Positions 8,622-18,265 are shown, counted from the first letter of the stretch. The stretch: DNA of 64,000 nucleotides from Pseudomonas sp. 7SR1 (GCF_900156465.1 NZ_LT707064.1:5037001-5101000), one strand, 5' to 3'. Notes: a model not told the origin generated them from the letters alone. A program made the numbers and translations.

Positions 8622-10421
8622 ATGATGGGCTGGCTGCGCAGCTCCCTGCCCGCGCGCGCCGCGGTAGCAGTCATCCTGATTGCCATCCTTGCCCTGGCCA
8701 GTTCCCTGAGCGCCGGATTGATCGCCTGGTTCAGCCAGGGCGATGCGGCAGCGATCAACACCGCCGGCTCGGTGCGCATGGAGACCTACCACCTGAGCTG
8801 GAAACTGGCGGCGGGCGACACCGCCGCCATCCCGGCCATCGTCGACAGCCTGCAGCAACGCCTCAATAGCCCTTCCCTTCGCGCCGTGCTGGAGGACGGC
8901 CCGACAACTGCCCTGAACCAGAGCTATCGTGACCTTCTGCAACGCTGGGACGAGACCCTGCGCCCCGCCGTCGAGCGCGGCGACTCGGCGCTCTTGCAGG
9001 CCAGCGCGGATTCCTTCGTCGCGCAGCTGGACCAGTTCGTCACCCTGCTGCAACGCCAGAGCGAGCACAAACAGGGCTGGCAACAGACGATCCAGGGCAT
9101 GGCGCTGTTCAGCACCATGATCATCCTGCTGATCGGCTTGTACGAACTGCAATACAGCGTGGTCACGCCGTTGCAGGAACTGGTGGAGGCGACCCAGCGT
9201 TTTCGCCGTGGTGAATTCCAGGTCCGGGTCAATCACCAGTCCGAGGATGAACTGGGCCAACTGGCGACCAGCTTCAACACCATGGCCGAAACCATCGAGC
9301 AGTCCCACCGGACCCTGGAAGAACAGGTCCGCCAGAAAACCCTGAACCTGCAACACGCCAATGCCGCCCTGGAACTGCTGTACCAGAGCAGCCGCAGCCT
9401 CGCCACGCGCCAGGCCAATGCCCAGGGCCTGGATGAGCTGATCGGTCGTTTCCAGCAGCGGCTGCCGGGCCTGCGCCTGTCGCTCTGCCTGCAAGGGCAA
9501 CTGCAGGCCCCCGCGCGGCAACTGCTGGCGATTCATGGCGCCAACAACCGCGAGGTCTGTGCCAGCAGTGACTGTGCCACCTGTCAGAAGCATCATGGTG
9601 CCCGGCCACAGACCTTCAGCATCAGCAACCAGGGCAACGAACTGGGCGAGCTCAAGGCGCATTTCGTCGACGGCCATACGGCGCAACCCTGGGAGACCGA
9701 ACTGATCCAGGCCCTGGCCAACGTGATCGGCACGTCACTGTCCCTCAAGCGCCAGCGCGAGCAGGACCATCGCCTGTTGCTGCTGGACGAACGCACCATC
9801 ATTGCCCGGGAGCTGCATGACTCCCTGGCCCAGGCCCTGTCGTACATGAAACTGCAGGTCAGCCGCATGCAGACCCTGATGCGTCGTGGCGAACCGGTGC
9901 AAACCCTGGAAGCGGTGACCGGCGAGCTGCGCGAAGGACTCAACAACGCCTATCGCCAGCTACGGGAACTGCTGACCACGTTTCGCCTGCAGATCCACGA
10001 CGACGGCCTGGTGGAAGAGCTCAAGGACACCGCCGCGGAGTTCTCCAGCCGCGGGGACTTCCAGGTCCATCTGTTCATCGACACACTGGCTTTCGAGCTG
10101 TCGGCCAGCGAACAGATCCATATCCTGCAGATCACCCGTGAAGCCTTGTCCAACTGCCTGCGCCACGCACACGCCGAGAATGCCTGGCTGCAGTTGCGCC
10201 AGGAAGGCGAGACGGTGCAATTGTCGGTCGAAGACGATGGCCGTGGTTTCAGCGGCGAAGTGGACCAGCGCGAACACCATGGCCTGAACATCATGAACGA
10301 ACGGGCCCGCAGCCTGCGCGGCCAGCTGCAGATCCTCTCCCGGACACCCCAGGGCACCCGTATCCAGGTGTGCTTCCAGCCGGAATTCCTGGGCCAACAC
10401 ACCGAAGGCACCGTCACATGA
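8622..10421 (+). CDS. narX: Nitrate/nitrite sensor histidine kinase NarX
   Basis: NarX senses periplasmic nitrate/nitrite and phosphorylates NarL. The 599-residue protein has a first membrane helix (~10-35), a periplasmic region with the P-box-like GSVRMETYHLSWKL, a second helix (~165-185) and a HAMP linker (VVTPLQELVEATQRFRRGEF). A GAF-like central region with a C-x4-C-x2-C group follows, then a HisKA_3 domain with H399 in RELHDSLAQAL, and a HATPase with the DDGRGF box. The start is at ATG 8622 or 8625, with no strong ribosome site. The stop overlaps narL (ATGA). Confidence 0.95.
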   Translation: MMGWLRSSLPARAAVAVILIAILALASSLSAGLIAWFSQGDAAAINTAGSVRMETYHLSWKLAAGDTAAIPAIVDSLQQRLNSPSLRAVLEDGPTTALNQSYRDLLQRWDETLRPAVERGDSALLQASADSFVAQLDQFVTLLQRQSEHKQGWQQTIQGMALFSTMIILLIGLYELQYSVVTPLQELVEATQRFRRGEFQVRVNHQSEDELGQLATSFNTMAETIEQSHRTLEEQVRQKTLNLQHANAALELLYQSSRSLATRQANAQGLDELIGRFQQRLPGLRLSLCLQGQLQAPARQLLAIHGANNREVCASSDCATCQKHHGARPQTFSISNQGNELGELKAHFVDGHTAQPWETELIQALANVIGTSLSLKRQREQDHRLLLLDERTIIARELHDSLAQALSYMKLQVSRMQTLMRRGEPVQTLEAVTGELREGLNNAYRQLRELLTTFRLQIHDDGLVEELKDTAAEFSSRGDFQVHLFIDTLAFELSASEQIHILQITREALSNCLRHAHAENAWLQLRQEGETVQLSVEDDGRGFSGEVDQREHHGLNIMNERARSLRGQLQILSRTPQGTRIQVCFQPEFLGQHTEGTVT

Positions 10422-11065
10422 ACGCCCCCCTGCGCCACACCCTGCTACTGGTCGACGACCATCCGATGATGCGTCGCGGGATTCGCCAGATGCTCGAACT
10501 CGAAGACGACCTGCAGATCGTCGGCGAAGCCAGCCATGGCGAAGAAGCCCTGTGTTTGATCGAACCGCTCAAGCCCGACCTGGTGCTGCTGGACAACAAC
10601 ATGCCGCAGATGAACGGCATCGAAACCCTGCGTCGGCTGCGCGCCATGAACTACAGCGGCAAGGTGTTGCTGTTCACCGTGTCCGATGCCGAGGACGACA
10701 TCCGCGATGCCCTGCGCCTGGACGCCAACGGCTACCTGCTCAAGGACATGGAGCCCGAGCTGCTGGTGCAGTACATCCGCGATGCGCTCAAGGGCGCCCT
10801 GGTGATCAGTCCCGGGCTGACTCGTGTCATGGCCCAGGCCCTGCGCTCCCCGCCCCGCCAGGCCGACGTGGACCTGACCGAGCGCGAACGCCAGGTGCTC
10901 AAGACCATCGCGGCCGGCTACAGCAACAAGGTCATCGGCCACAAGCTGGGCATCACCGAAGGCACGGTGAAGGTCCACGTCAAGAACCTCTTGCACAAGC
11001 TCGGCCTGCGCTCGCGGGTCGAGGCCGCCGTATGGGCCATGGAGCACCTGCGCGGGGTCGGTTAG
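10418..11065 (+). CDS. narL: Nitrate/nitrite response regulator NarL
   Basis: This is a 215-residue response regulator with an N-terminal receiver, predicted phosphorylation site D59 (LVLLDNNMP), the acidic VDDHP motif near residue 14, and a C-terminal LuxR/GerE helix-turn-helix (LTERERQVLKTIAAGYSNKVIG). It binds nar promoters with NarX as partner kinase. ATG 10418 overlaps the narX stop by 4 nt, so the pair is co-translated. Binding sites of its type lie in the narX-narK1 gap. Confidence 0.95.
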   Translation: MNAPLRHTLLLVDDHPMMRRGIRQMLELEDDLQIVGEASHGEEALCLIEPLKPDLVLLDNNMPQMNGIETLRRLRAMNYSGKVLLFTVSDAEDDIRDALRLDANGYLLKDMEPELLVQYIRDALKGALVISPGLTRVMAQALRSPPRQADVDLTERERQVLKTIAAGYSNKVIGHKLGITEGTVKVHVKNLLHKLGLRSRVEAAVWAMEHLRGVG

Positions 11066-11148
11066 GCTGCAATGCCCGGGCAGGTCTCCCCGCCCGGCTC
11101 CCCAGCCGCCATTTGAAAAGTCCTCGGAGACAAAGGTCAGGCCAGGCA

Positions 11149-11204
11149 AAAACCGCCTGGGAAGCTGGATTCACTGGCGTAAACGAGCATTCCGAGGCGG
11201 TTTT
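11149..11204. terminator. Possible long-loop terminator hairpin between convergent genes
   Basis: AAAACCGCCT at 11149-11158 pairs with AGGCGGTTTT at 11195-11204, leaving a 36-nt loop. It lies between the convergent narL and transglutaminase genes and could end transcription from either side. The loop is long, so this is tentative. Confidence 0.35.
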
Positions 11205-11245
11205 CGACGCCGCATCACCGAGTATCAGGGCTTTTCGAACAGCAC

Positions 11246-12040
11246 TTAATGTTGGACCTGGACCATGGAGCTCACCTGCACCCGGGCCTGCATCTGCTCC
11301 GCCCCGCCTCCGCGACGCATGCCCCGCACCGGGCAGGCATCGAGGTAGTCCAGGCCGACCGCCAGCTTCAGGTGCCGGTCCGGGCGGGTCAGGCGGTTGG
11401 TCACATCGAAGCTGTACCAGCCATCGCCCAGCCAGGCTTCGGCCCAGGCGTGGCTCGCCAGGTGACTTTCATCCTCGGTGCACAGGTAGCCCGAGACATA
11501 CCGTGCCGGAATCCCCAGGCTGCGGGCGCACGCCAGAAAGGCGTGGGTATGGTCCTGGCAGACACCCGAGCCGCCGGCAAACGCCTCGGCGGCCGTGCTG
11601 TTGACCGCGGTCGTACCCGGACTGTAGGGCATGCGGGCCACCAGGCCGTCCATCAGGGCGGTCAAGGCGGCACGATCGCGTCGGCCCGCGCATTGTTCCT
11701 CGGCGAAGGCACCGAGGGCGTCGTCCGCCTGGGTGAGACGGCTGGTACGCAGGAACGGCAATGGCGACTGGTCATCCGGCTCCACCTCCACCGCCTGGTG
11801 GATCTGCACCTCACCGTAGGCCGTGAGCACCAAGGCGCCGTGGGGCTCGTCCATGGTCATCACATGCAGGATGTTGCCGTACGGGTCGAGCTGGCTGCGC
11901 ACCAGGCGCGGCAACTCCAGGTGCCATTGCAGGATGCGCTGGCGCTGGCTGTCCTTGGGCGTCAGGCGCAGGAACTGGATGCTGGTGCACACCTCGTCGG
12001 TGTAGCGGTAGGTGGTGTCATGGCGTATGGAAAGTTTCAT
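11246..12040 (-). CDS. Transglutaminase-like cysteine peptidase family protein
   Basis: The 264-residue protein has an N-terminal bacterial transglutaminase-associated region (MKLSIRHDTTYRY...) followed by a transglutaminase core. The catalytic triad is visible: Cys in GSGVCQDHTHAF, His in SHAWAEAWL and Asp in YSFDVTN. Proteins of this group act as peptidases or transamidases rather than true crosslinkers; the substrate is unknown. The start at 12040 overlaps the stop of the alpha-E gene (ATGA). It is the last gene of a three-gene operon with the ATP-grasp and alpha-E genes, a set common in proteobacteria and often found with the proteasome-like protein Anbu. Confidence 0.88.
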   Translation of the reverse strand: MKLSIRHDTTYRYTDEVCTSIQFLRLTPKDSQRQRILQWHLELPRLVRSQLDPYGNILHVMTMDEPHGALVLTAYGEVQIHQAVEVEPDDQSPLPFLRTSRLTQADDALGAFAEEQCAGRRDRAALTALMDGLVARMPYSPGTTAVNSTAAEAFAGGSGVCQDHTHAFLACARSLGIPARYVSGYLCTEDESHLASHAWAEAWLGDGWYSFDVTNRLTRPDRHLKLAVGLDYLDACPVRGMRRGGGAEQMQARVQVSSMVQVQH

Positions 12041-12987
12041 ACGACCTCCAGATAGGATTCGTGGACGGTCTGGCCCAGGTGGCGGATCTGGTCGATAAGG
12101 TCGGTCAGCCACAGATGCAGGCCCGAGGCCAGGATCTCGTCGATCCCGGAATAACGCAGGCGTGCGTGCAGCTCCGCGGCCAGGCGCTGGGCCGGGCGCC
12201 CATTGTTGCCCGGCAGGCTGGCCAGGATGTGGTCGAGTTCCTCGATGCAGGCGAGCAACGAGCGCGGTACATCGGCGCGCAGCAGCAACATTTCCGAGAC
12301 CTGCTCGGCATTCGGCGCATTGCGGTAGATCTCGTTGAACGCCTCGAAGGAAGACAGGGCCCGCAGCAACGCGCTCCACTGGTAGTAGCCGCGCGCCGAT
12401 TTGTCGCTGACCTCCTCCGACTCCTCGCCATACATTTCGTAGCGGGCGTCCAGCAACCGCAGGGTGTTGTCCGCCCGCTCGATGAAGGTGCCCAGGCGAA
12501 TGAAACAGTAGGCATCGTTGCGCATGATGGTGCCCGACGTCGCCCCACGGAACAGGTGCGAGCGTTCCTTGACCCATTCGCAGAAATGACTGATGCCGTA
12601 GCGTCCCAGGCCATTGCCGGCGATGTTGCGCATTTCCAGCCAGGTGGCGTTGATGTTTTCCCACATGTCGGCGGTGATGCGTCCGCGCACGGCGTGGGCA
12701 TTGGTCCGCGCCGCCCGCAGGCAGCTGTAGATGCTGCCGGGGTTGGTGTCGTCCAGGGCGAAGAAATGCAGCATGTGTTCGCTGTCGAGCGCCCCATAAC
12801 GAGCGTTGTAGTCGTCCAGCGTACCGGCGGCCAGCAATGACATCGCCAGCTCGGCGTGCCCGTCGCTACGCCCGGCCTGGGGCATCAGCGACAGCGAGTA
12901 GCTGACCTCCAGCATGCGCGCCAGGTTCTCGGCGCGCTCCAGGTAGCGGGACATCCAGTAGAGGTCCGAAGCGGTTCTTGAAAGCAT
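12037..12987 (-). CDS. Alpha-E domain protein (DUF403 family)
   Basis: The 316-residue, mostly helical protein begins MLSRTASDLYWMSRYLERAENLARML, the conserved opening of the alpha-E family. Further family blocks are NINATWLEMRNIAGNGLGRYG and FIRLGTFIERADNTLRLLD. No enzymatic function has been settled; the family is consistently encoded with circularly permuted ATP-grasp enzymes and is thought to work with them. It starts 3 nt after the ATP-grasp stop and overlaps the transglutaminase start, indicating tight translational coupling. Confidence 0.9.
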   Translation of the reverse strand: MLSRTASDLYWMSRYLERAENLARMLEVSYSLSLMPQAGRSDGHAELAMSLLAAGTLDDYNARYGALDSEHMLHFFALDDTNPGSIYSCLRAARTNAHAVRGRITADMWENINATWLEMRNIAGNGLGRYGISHFCEWVKERSHLFRGATSGTIMRNDAYCFIRLGTFIERADNTLRLLDARYEMYGEESEEVSDKSARGYYQWSALLRALSSFEAFNEIYRNAPNAEQVSEMLLLRADVPRSLLACIEELDHILASLPGNNGRPAQRLAAELHARLRYSGIDEILASGLHLWLTDLIDQIRHLGQTVHESYLEVV

Positions 12988-12990
12988 GTC

Positions 12991-14400
12991 TTAATCCTCC
13001 ACTACCCAGGTGTCCTTGGTACCGCCACCCTGGGACGAGTTCACCACCAGCGAGCCCTCGCGAAGCGCCACGCGGGTCAGCCCCCCGGGCACCAGGCGCG
13101 TCTCCTTGCCCGACAGCACGAACGGACGCAGGTCGATATGACGCGGGGCGATGCCGTTCTCGACAAAGGTCGGGCACGTGGACAGGCTCAGGGTCGGTTG
13201 GGCGATGTAGTCTTGCGGCCGGGCCTTGAGGCGGGCGCGGAAGTCTTCGATCTGCGCCGCGGTCGCCGCCGGCCCCACCAGCATGCCGTAGCCGCCGGAG
13301 CCCTGGGTTTCCTTGACCACCAGGTCGGGCAGGTTGGCCAGCACATGGGACAGGTCCTGGGGCTTGCGGCACTGCCAGGTGGGCACGTTCTTGAGGATGG
13401 GTTCTTCGGTGAGGTAGAAGCGGATCATCTCGTCCACGTAGGGGTAGATCGACTTGTCGTCGGCCACGCCGGTGCCGACGGCATTCGCCAGCACCACATT
13501 GCCGGCGCGGTACACGGCGATCAGCCCGGGCACGCCCAGCATGGAGTCGGGGTTGAACGACAGCGGATCGAGGAACGCATCGTCGAGACGACGGTAAATC
13601 ACGTCCACCTGTTGGGGACCTGCCGTGGTGCGCATGTAGACATGGTCGTCGCGCACGAACAGGTCGGCCCCTTCCACCAGTTCGACCCCCATTTCCCGGG
13701 CCAGGAACGCGTGTTCGAAATAGGCACTGTTGAAACGGCCGGGGGTCAGGACCACGGCGGTGGGGTTGTCCAGCGGGCTGGAGCTCTTGAGGGTGTCGAG
13801 CAGCAGGTTCGGGTAATGATCGATGGGGGCCACGCGCTGGGCCGCGAACAGTTCGGGGAACAGGCGCATCATCATCTTGCGGTCTTCGAGCATGTAGCTC
13901 ACGCCGCTGGGGGTGCGCAGGTTGTCTTCCAGCACGTAGTAGCTGCCATCGCCGTCACGCACCAGGTCGACACCGGCGATATGGGCATAGATGCCCCGGT
14001 GCAGGTTCAGGCCCTGCATCGCGATCTGGTAACCCTCGTTGGCCAGCACCTGCTCGGCCGGGATGATGCCCTCCTTGAGAATGCGCTGGTCGTGATAGAT
14101 GTCGGCCAGGAACATGTTCAGGGCCTGGACCCGCTGGATGCAGCCGCGCTCGACCGTCTGCCATTCACTGGCCTTGATGCTGCGCGGAATGATGTCGAAC
14201 GGTATCAACCGCTCGGTACCCTGCTCGTCCCCATACAGCGTGAAGGTGATCCCGGCGCGATGGAACAGCAGGTCGGCTTCGCGCCGGCGTTGCTCGAGCA
14301 GCTCGGTCGGCGTGTCCGCCAACCAGCGTGCGAAGGCTTGGTAATGCGGGCGGCAGTCACCCTTGGCGTCATACATTTCATTGAAAAAAGCTCGGGGCAT
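12991..14400 (-). CDS. Circularly permuted ATP-grasp protein (DUF404/407 type)
   Basis: The 469-residue protein belongs to the circularly permuted ATP-grasp group, predicted amide-bond ligases. Recognisable blocks are FNEMYDAKGDCRPHYQAF at the N-terminus, YYVLEDNLRTPSGVSYMLEDR, and VVKETQGSGGYGMLVGP (ATP-binding glycine loop). The C-terminal run VVNSSQGGGTKDTWV is also typical. ATG 14400 is preferred because GGGAG lies 6 nt upstream; a TTG two codons earlier is also possible. It is first gene of the operon with alpha-E and transglutaminase genes, suggesting synthesis and trimming of an unknown peptide or peptide tag. Confidence 0.9.
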   Translation of the reverse strand: MPRAFFNEMYDAKGDCRPHYQAFARWLADTPTELLEQRRREADLLFHRAGITFTLYGDEQGTERLIPFDIIPRSIKASEWQTVERGCIQRVQALNMFLADIYHDQRILKEGIIPAEQVLANEGYQIAMQGLNLHRGIYAHIAGVDLVRDGDGSYYVLEDNLRTPSGVSYMLEDRKMMMRLFPELFAAQRVAPIDHYPNLLLDTLKSSSPLDNPTAVVLTPGRFNSAYFEHAFLAREMGVELVEGADLFVRDDHVYMRTTAGPQQVDVIYRRLDDAFLDPLSFNPDSMLGVPGLIAVYRAGNVVLANAVGTGVADDKSIYPYVDEMIRFYLTEEPILKNVPTWQCRKPQDLSHVLANLPDLVVKETQGSGGYGMLVGPAATAAQIEDFRARLKARPQDYIAQPTLSLSTCPTFVENGIAPRHIDLRPFVLSGKETRLVPGGLTRVALREGSLVVNSSQGGGTKDTWVVED

Positions 14401-15037
14401 AGCCAACTCCCAGCCGCGTTCTACACGGCATTTCTTATCACTGCGTCATTCCAATAGTGCGGCCTTGCCTGTTTGGGTGAGCCTTGTTTGATGAGCCCTG
14501 GTTCTATGAGCACCTCATGGATGTCGGTCGCTGATCTGGCCTTTGCGTCTGGAAGACGTGCGCCCCCTTCAACTCTGCGTAGTGCCCCTCTCCTCTGTTC
14601 TGTGGGTGTCTGTTCCATGGAAGCCCCCGGTTCGGTGGCCACTGACTCAAGCCGTAGCAAAGGCTGTGCCCAAGCTCGAGGTTAGGCGCTTTCGCTGGAA
14701 AAACCGGCGCAAAATGGCGTAACCGTGAAATTTTTATTCGTTTGAGCGGCGAAAAGCACCTGATAAGGCTGCAAAGCCCTGCACGGCGCCTGACCAGGAC
14801 ATCGCAAACGGGTCGAATCGGTGCAGCGAAACGGATGAAGGGCGCTTGATGCCCTGAAACGGGGAAATTACTACCCACTGGCGATTTCGGCCTCCCTGCA
14901 AGCCGGCAATCGAACCAAGCCCATGTGTGTCAAAAGTGACAATTGTCCCCACTGGCCCGCCGCCGTCGCGCAAACGGCTGTCAACTGCCCGCAAAGCCCA
15001 ATAACGTATCGCGCAAACGGATCAACTCTGATTAAGG
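14401..15037. other. Non-coding stretch between divergent ATP-grasp and acyltransferase genes
   Basis: No convincing gene is seen in these ~640 bp. Short open frames on both strands lack ribosome sites and recognisable protein character. An A/T-rich patch lies at ~14725-14745 (aaatttttattcg). The region must hold the promoters of the two divergent transcription units. The only distinct element noticed is the TGTCA-N4-TGACA palindrome near the right end. Confidence 0.6.
14928..14941. promoter_or_regulatory. Short palindrome upstream of the acyltransferase gene
   Basis: TGTCA-AAAG-TGACA is a perfect 5-4-5 inverted repeat about 100 nt before the acyltransferase start. The geometry suits a dimeric regulator, but I cannot assign one. 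Confidence 0.35.
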
Positions 15038-16045
15038 ATGATGCACGTGGGGGTCTTTCGGTTGCTGCTGGCAATGCTGGTGGCGATGTCTCATATGGGC
15101 GTGACGTTCATGGGCTTCAATCCCGGCGTGGTGGCCGTGATTTCCTTCCTGATCATCAGCGGCTTCGTGATGACCTCCCTGATCGAACGCAACTACGGCA
15201 GCGATGGGCAGATTGGCCTGTTCTACATCGACCGGCTGTTGAGGTTGTACCCTCAGTTCCTGCTTTACTTCGCCCTGTCCTGCGTGGTGATTCATTTCCT
15301 GTTGCCCGGCACACCCCAGGCCGCGGCCCTGACCCTGGAAAACGTCGCCACCAGCCTGCCGATCGTACCGCTGGGTTTCTATATGTTCGGCATCACCGTG
15401 CCGCAGATCCTGCCGCCGGCCTGGTCCCTGGGCATGGAAATGTGTTTCTACCTGCTGATCCCGTTCCTGATCCGCTACAGGGCGCGGGGCATCGCATTCG
15501 CGGCGTCCGTGGCGATCTTCCTGGTTGCCTCGCTGGGCTACCTCGACACGGATATATACGGCTACCGGTTGCTCCCGGGCGTGCTGTTCATTTTCCTCTG
15601 TGGCAGCTACCTGTACCGGGCCCAAGCCAAGGGCCTGTGGATCGCGTCGATGACCGCGGCTGTGGCTGGGTTGATGTGCCTGGGCATTGCCATGGGGTTC
15701 ATTCCCCGCCGTCCTTTCAACGCGGAAGTCACCCTCGGCATCGCCCTCGGCCTGCCGGCAGTATTCCTGCTCGCCAGGCACAAGCCTCATCGGCTGGACG
15801 AACTGCTGGGCAATATCAGTTACGGGGTGTTCCTCAACCACTTCGTGGTGATGTATGTACTGCGGGCGTTCTGGCCGGTGGAGTACAACGCGCTGATCAT
15901 CACGGCGGTACTGGTGCTGTCGTTCGCATTGAGCGGCGTGTCCTATTACCTGGTGGAGCGACCGGCGCTGAAGCTTCGCCACGCCCTCAGGTCAGGCGTC
16001 AGGCAGGACGCGGCGAAGCCCCCCGTCGGCGGCACCCCGGCTTAG
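15038..16045 (+). CDS. Membrane acyltransferase (acyltransferase 3 / OafA-like family)
   Basis: This is a 335-residue protein with ~10 membrane helices of the acyltransferase-3 family, which transfers acyl groups across the inner membrane to polysaccharides or lipids. Family features are R8...H19 in the first helix, the cytoplasmic YIDRLLRLYP motif after helix 2, PPAWSLGMEMCFYLL in mid-protein, and SYGVFLNHF towards the end. The acceptor cannot be told. An ATG pair at 15038/15041 directly follows TAAGGA, so a GTG at 15047 is a possible alternative start. It appears monocistronic and ends in a terminator. Confidence 0.85.
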   Translation: MMHVGVFRLLLAMLVAMSHMGVTFMGFNPGVVAVISFLIISGFVMTSLIERNYGSDGQIGLFYIDRLLRLYPQFLLYFALSCVVIHFLLPGTPQAAALTLENVATSLPIVPLGFYMFGITVPQILPPAWSLGMEMCFYLLIPFLIRYRARGIAFAASVAIFLVASLGYLDTDIYGYRLLPGVLFIFLCGSYLYRAQAKGLWIASMTAAVAGLMCLGIAMGFIPRRPFNAEVTLGIALGLPAVFLLARHKPHRLDELLGNISYGVFLNHFVVMYVLRAFWPVEYNALIITAVLVLSFALSGVSYYLVERPALKLRHALRSGVRQDAAKPPVGGTPA

Positions 16046-16060
16046 CCTGCGACACCATGA

Positions 16061-16088
16061 AAAAGCCCGGGACAAAACCCGGGCTTTT
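16061..16088. terminator. Bidirectional rho-independent terminator
   Basis: AAAAGCCCGGG and CCCGGGCTTTT flank a 6-nt loop (ACAAAA), giving a perfect 11-bp stem with A/T tails on both sides. It lies between the convergent acyltransferase and TonB receptor genes and can serve both. Confidence 0.9.
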
Positions 16089-16107
16089 CGGTTTCAGCGC
16101 AGCGCGA

Positions 16108-18219
16108 TCAGAATGTCACGCTGGCGCTCAGGCGTGCGGTACGAGGCTCGCCGACGTTGACCTGCAGCTCGCTGCCGGTGGAGGACGGGTAGTACTGCTT
16201 GTCGAACAGGTTGTCCACGTTCAGCTGCAACGAGGTCTTGTAGCCCAGGACCGGCGACTCCCAGCGCAGGAAGGCGTCGGCCACGGTGTAACTGCTGAGC
16301 CAGAAACCGTTGTCGTTATTGGCGGCTCGTTCACCGACGTAGCGCGCACCGCCCCCGGCGTGCCAGGCGCCGAATTCGGCGGGGACATTGAGATGATGGG
16401 TCAGGTACAGGCTGGCGGTGTGTTTCGGCGCGTCGGCGAGACGATGACCTTCGTTTTTCGGATCGTCGAGGATTTCCGTGTGGGTGTAGGCGTAGGTGCC
16501 GATCAGCTCCCAGCGCTCGGAAAGGCGACCGGTGATGTCGAGTTCCAGGCCTTGGGAGCCGACTTTTCCGGCGGCTTCGGAGACTTCGTCGACAGTAGTC
16601 ACTACGTTCTTCTTAACAATGTCGAACAGGGCGAGATTGATGTTCAAGCCCGGCAACGGATCGTACTTGGCGCCAATTTCATAGCTGCGCCCCTCCTCTG
16701 GCTTGAAGGTACGACTGTCCTTGTCGACCACGTCGTTGGGCTTGAATGAACGGCTATAGTTGCCATACAGCGAAAGGGTCTCGGATGCCTTGTAGACCAC
16801 GCCCAGGAATGGCACGAAAGCGTCGCCGTTATCGTCGCGAACCGGCGAAGCAGGAACCAGTCCTTGTGTAGTGTATTGATCGTAATGCTGGTAGCGACCA
16901 CCAAACACCAGGATCCAACGATCATCCAGATGCCAGTTGTCCTTGAGATAGATGGAGCTGGATGTCAGTTGGTTGCTCAGATTACTTTGTGCCGCATTGA
17001 TTCTGCCCGGCTCTGCCAGCCCACCGTAGACAGGGGCTGTGATGTCGAATCCGCCTTGCGCGACCCCACGATAGGTCTTGCCGCGATACTGATCGGATAC
17101 CTGATTATCGACCCCCACCAGCAGGTCATGGCGTTGGCCGAACAGCTCCTGCTTACCAATGAAATCCCAACTCGCGTAACGGGTCTCATCATCGTAGTGC
17201 GCGCCATTGGCAGCCCTGCGCAGGATATTGCCAGTCAGTTGGCTCGGCTGCGCAATCGAAAGGCTGTACCGATCATTGTTCCAGCCATACGTCACGCGGG
17301 TTTTCCACGCCTCGCTCAGCTCATACTCGAAACGCGCCGTCGCTGTCTCGCGAATGCCCACGCTTTTGGCCCAGGGCTCGTCCAGGCGCTTGTCATAATC
17401 GATGTCCACCGGATGTCCATTGCGGAACACTGTGCCCCGGTCAAACGGATTGGAATATTCGTTGTACTCATAACTCAAATTCAACGAAGCCCGCTCACCC
17501 GTCCAGGCCAGCGAAGGCGCGACCAGAGTGCTCTCGTTGACCCCGTAGTTGCGCCAGTAATCTTCATGTTTGCGCTCGGCAATCAAGCGATACGCCAACC
17601 CTGTGTCTCCCAACGGCCCGGTGGTATCCAGGGCCATTGTGCCGCCGCCTTCGCTGTAGCCCGAGCCGCTCAATGTGGTGCTCCGGGTGTACTCGGGCTG
17701 CTTGCTGATGACGTTGATCAGGCCGCCCGGCTCCAGCGCGCCATACAGCAACGAGGCCGGCCCCTTGAGCACCTCGACCCGCTCGGTGGTGGCGCTGAAA
17801 TTGTGCCCCAGGTTCGAGCGCACGCCATCGCGCAGGATCGAGCCATCGTCGTTGGTACCAAAGCCGCGCTTGACCAGTGAGTCCCGCGAGCCGCCCAGGG
17901 TGTTGCCCTGGCTGACACCGCTGACGAATTTCATCGCATCGTTCAGCGAGCGCACCTGATAGTCATCCAGGGTCTGCTGGGTGACGACATTGATGGACTG
18001 CGCCTCTTCCTTGATCGGTACATCGCTCTTGCTCGCCGTGCTGGCTTGCGATGCCGTGTAACCCTCCTCCTGAGTGATGCGGGTGCCCTGGATATCCGTG
18101 GTGGGCAGCTCAAGGGAATCCTGCGCCCACAAGGGGCTGGCGATGAGGCAGCAGGACAGCGTGGGCAGCACACGCTTGAAGAATGCGCTGCGGTTGGCGA
18201 AAGGGATGGAACGCTTCAA
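16108..18219 (-). CDS. TonB-dependent siderophore receptor
   Basis: This is a 703-residue outer-membrane receptor. A signal peptide ends near SPLWA (~32). The TonB-box region follows, then the plug domain with VPIKEEAQSINVVTQQTL, RVEVLKGPASLLYGALEPGGLINVISKQP, and a 22-strand-type barrel. The barrel carries the FxPxN-like block LYGNYSRSFKPNDV and a terminal NLFDKQYYPSS...SASVTF ending in Phe. There is no N-terminal STN domain, so it is a transporter only, not a signal transducer. A Fur-like box precedes it, implying iron repression. The ligand is unknown; a ferric siderophore is most likely. Confidence 0.93.
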   Translation of the reverse strand: MKRSIPFANRSAFFKRVLPTLSCCLIASPLWAQDSLELPTTDIQGTRITQEEGYTASQASTASKSDVPIKEEAQSINVVTQQTLDDYQVRSLNDAMKFVSGVSQGNTLGGSRDSLVKRGFGTNDDGSILRDGVRSNLGHNFSATTERVEVLKGPASLLYGALEPGGLINVISKQPEYTRSTTLSGSGYSEGGGTMALDTTGPLGDTGLAYRLIAERKHEDYWRNYGVNESTLVAPSLAWTGERASLNLSYEYNEYSNPFDRGTVFRNGHPVDIDYDKRLDEPWAKSVGIRETATARFEYELSEAWKTRVTYGWNNDRYSLSIAQPSQLTGNILRRAANGAHYDDETRYASWDFIGKQELFGQRHDLLVGVDNQVSDQYRGKTYRGVAQGGFDITAPVYGGLAEPGRINAAQSNLSNQLTSSSIYLKDNWHLDDRWILVFGGRYQHYDQYTTQGLVPASPVRDDNGDAFVPFLGVVYKASETLSLYGNYSRSFKPNDVVDKDSRTFKPEEGRSYEIGAKYDPLPGLNINLALFDIVKKNVVTTVDEVSEAAGKVGSQGLELDITGRLSERWELIGTYAYTHTEILDDPKNEGHRLADAPKHTASLYLTHHLNVPAEFGAWHAGGGARYVGERAANNDNGFWLSSYTVADAFLRWESPVLGYKTSLQLNVDNLFDKQYYPSSTGSELQVNVGEPRTARLSASVTF

Positions 18220-18265
18220 GAAAGGGCACTCATGGGAGGGGACGTTAATGAGAGCGAATATACTT

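Noticed and set aside
14504..14994. Short leftward open frames in the gap before the acyltransferase gene
   Set aside because: There are no ribosome sites and no recognisable motifs, and the frames overlap the likely promoter region.
16108..18219. The TonB receptor as the missing receptor of the ECF sigma system
   Set aside because: It lacks the N-terminal STN signalling domain and lies 13 kb away with its own Fur-like box.
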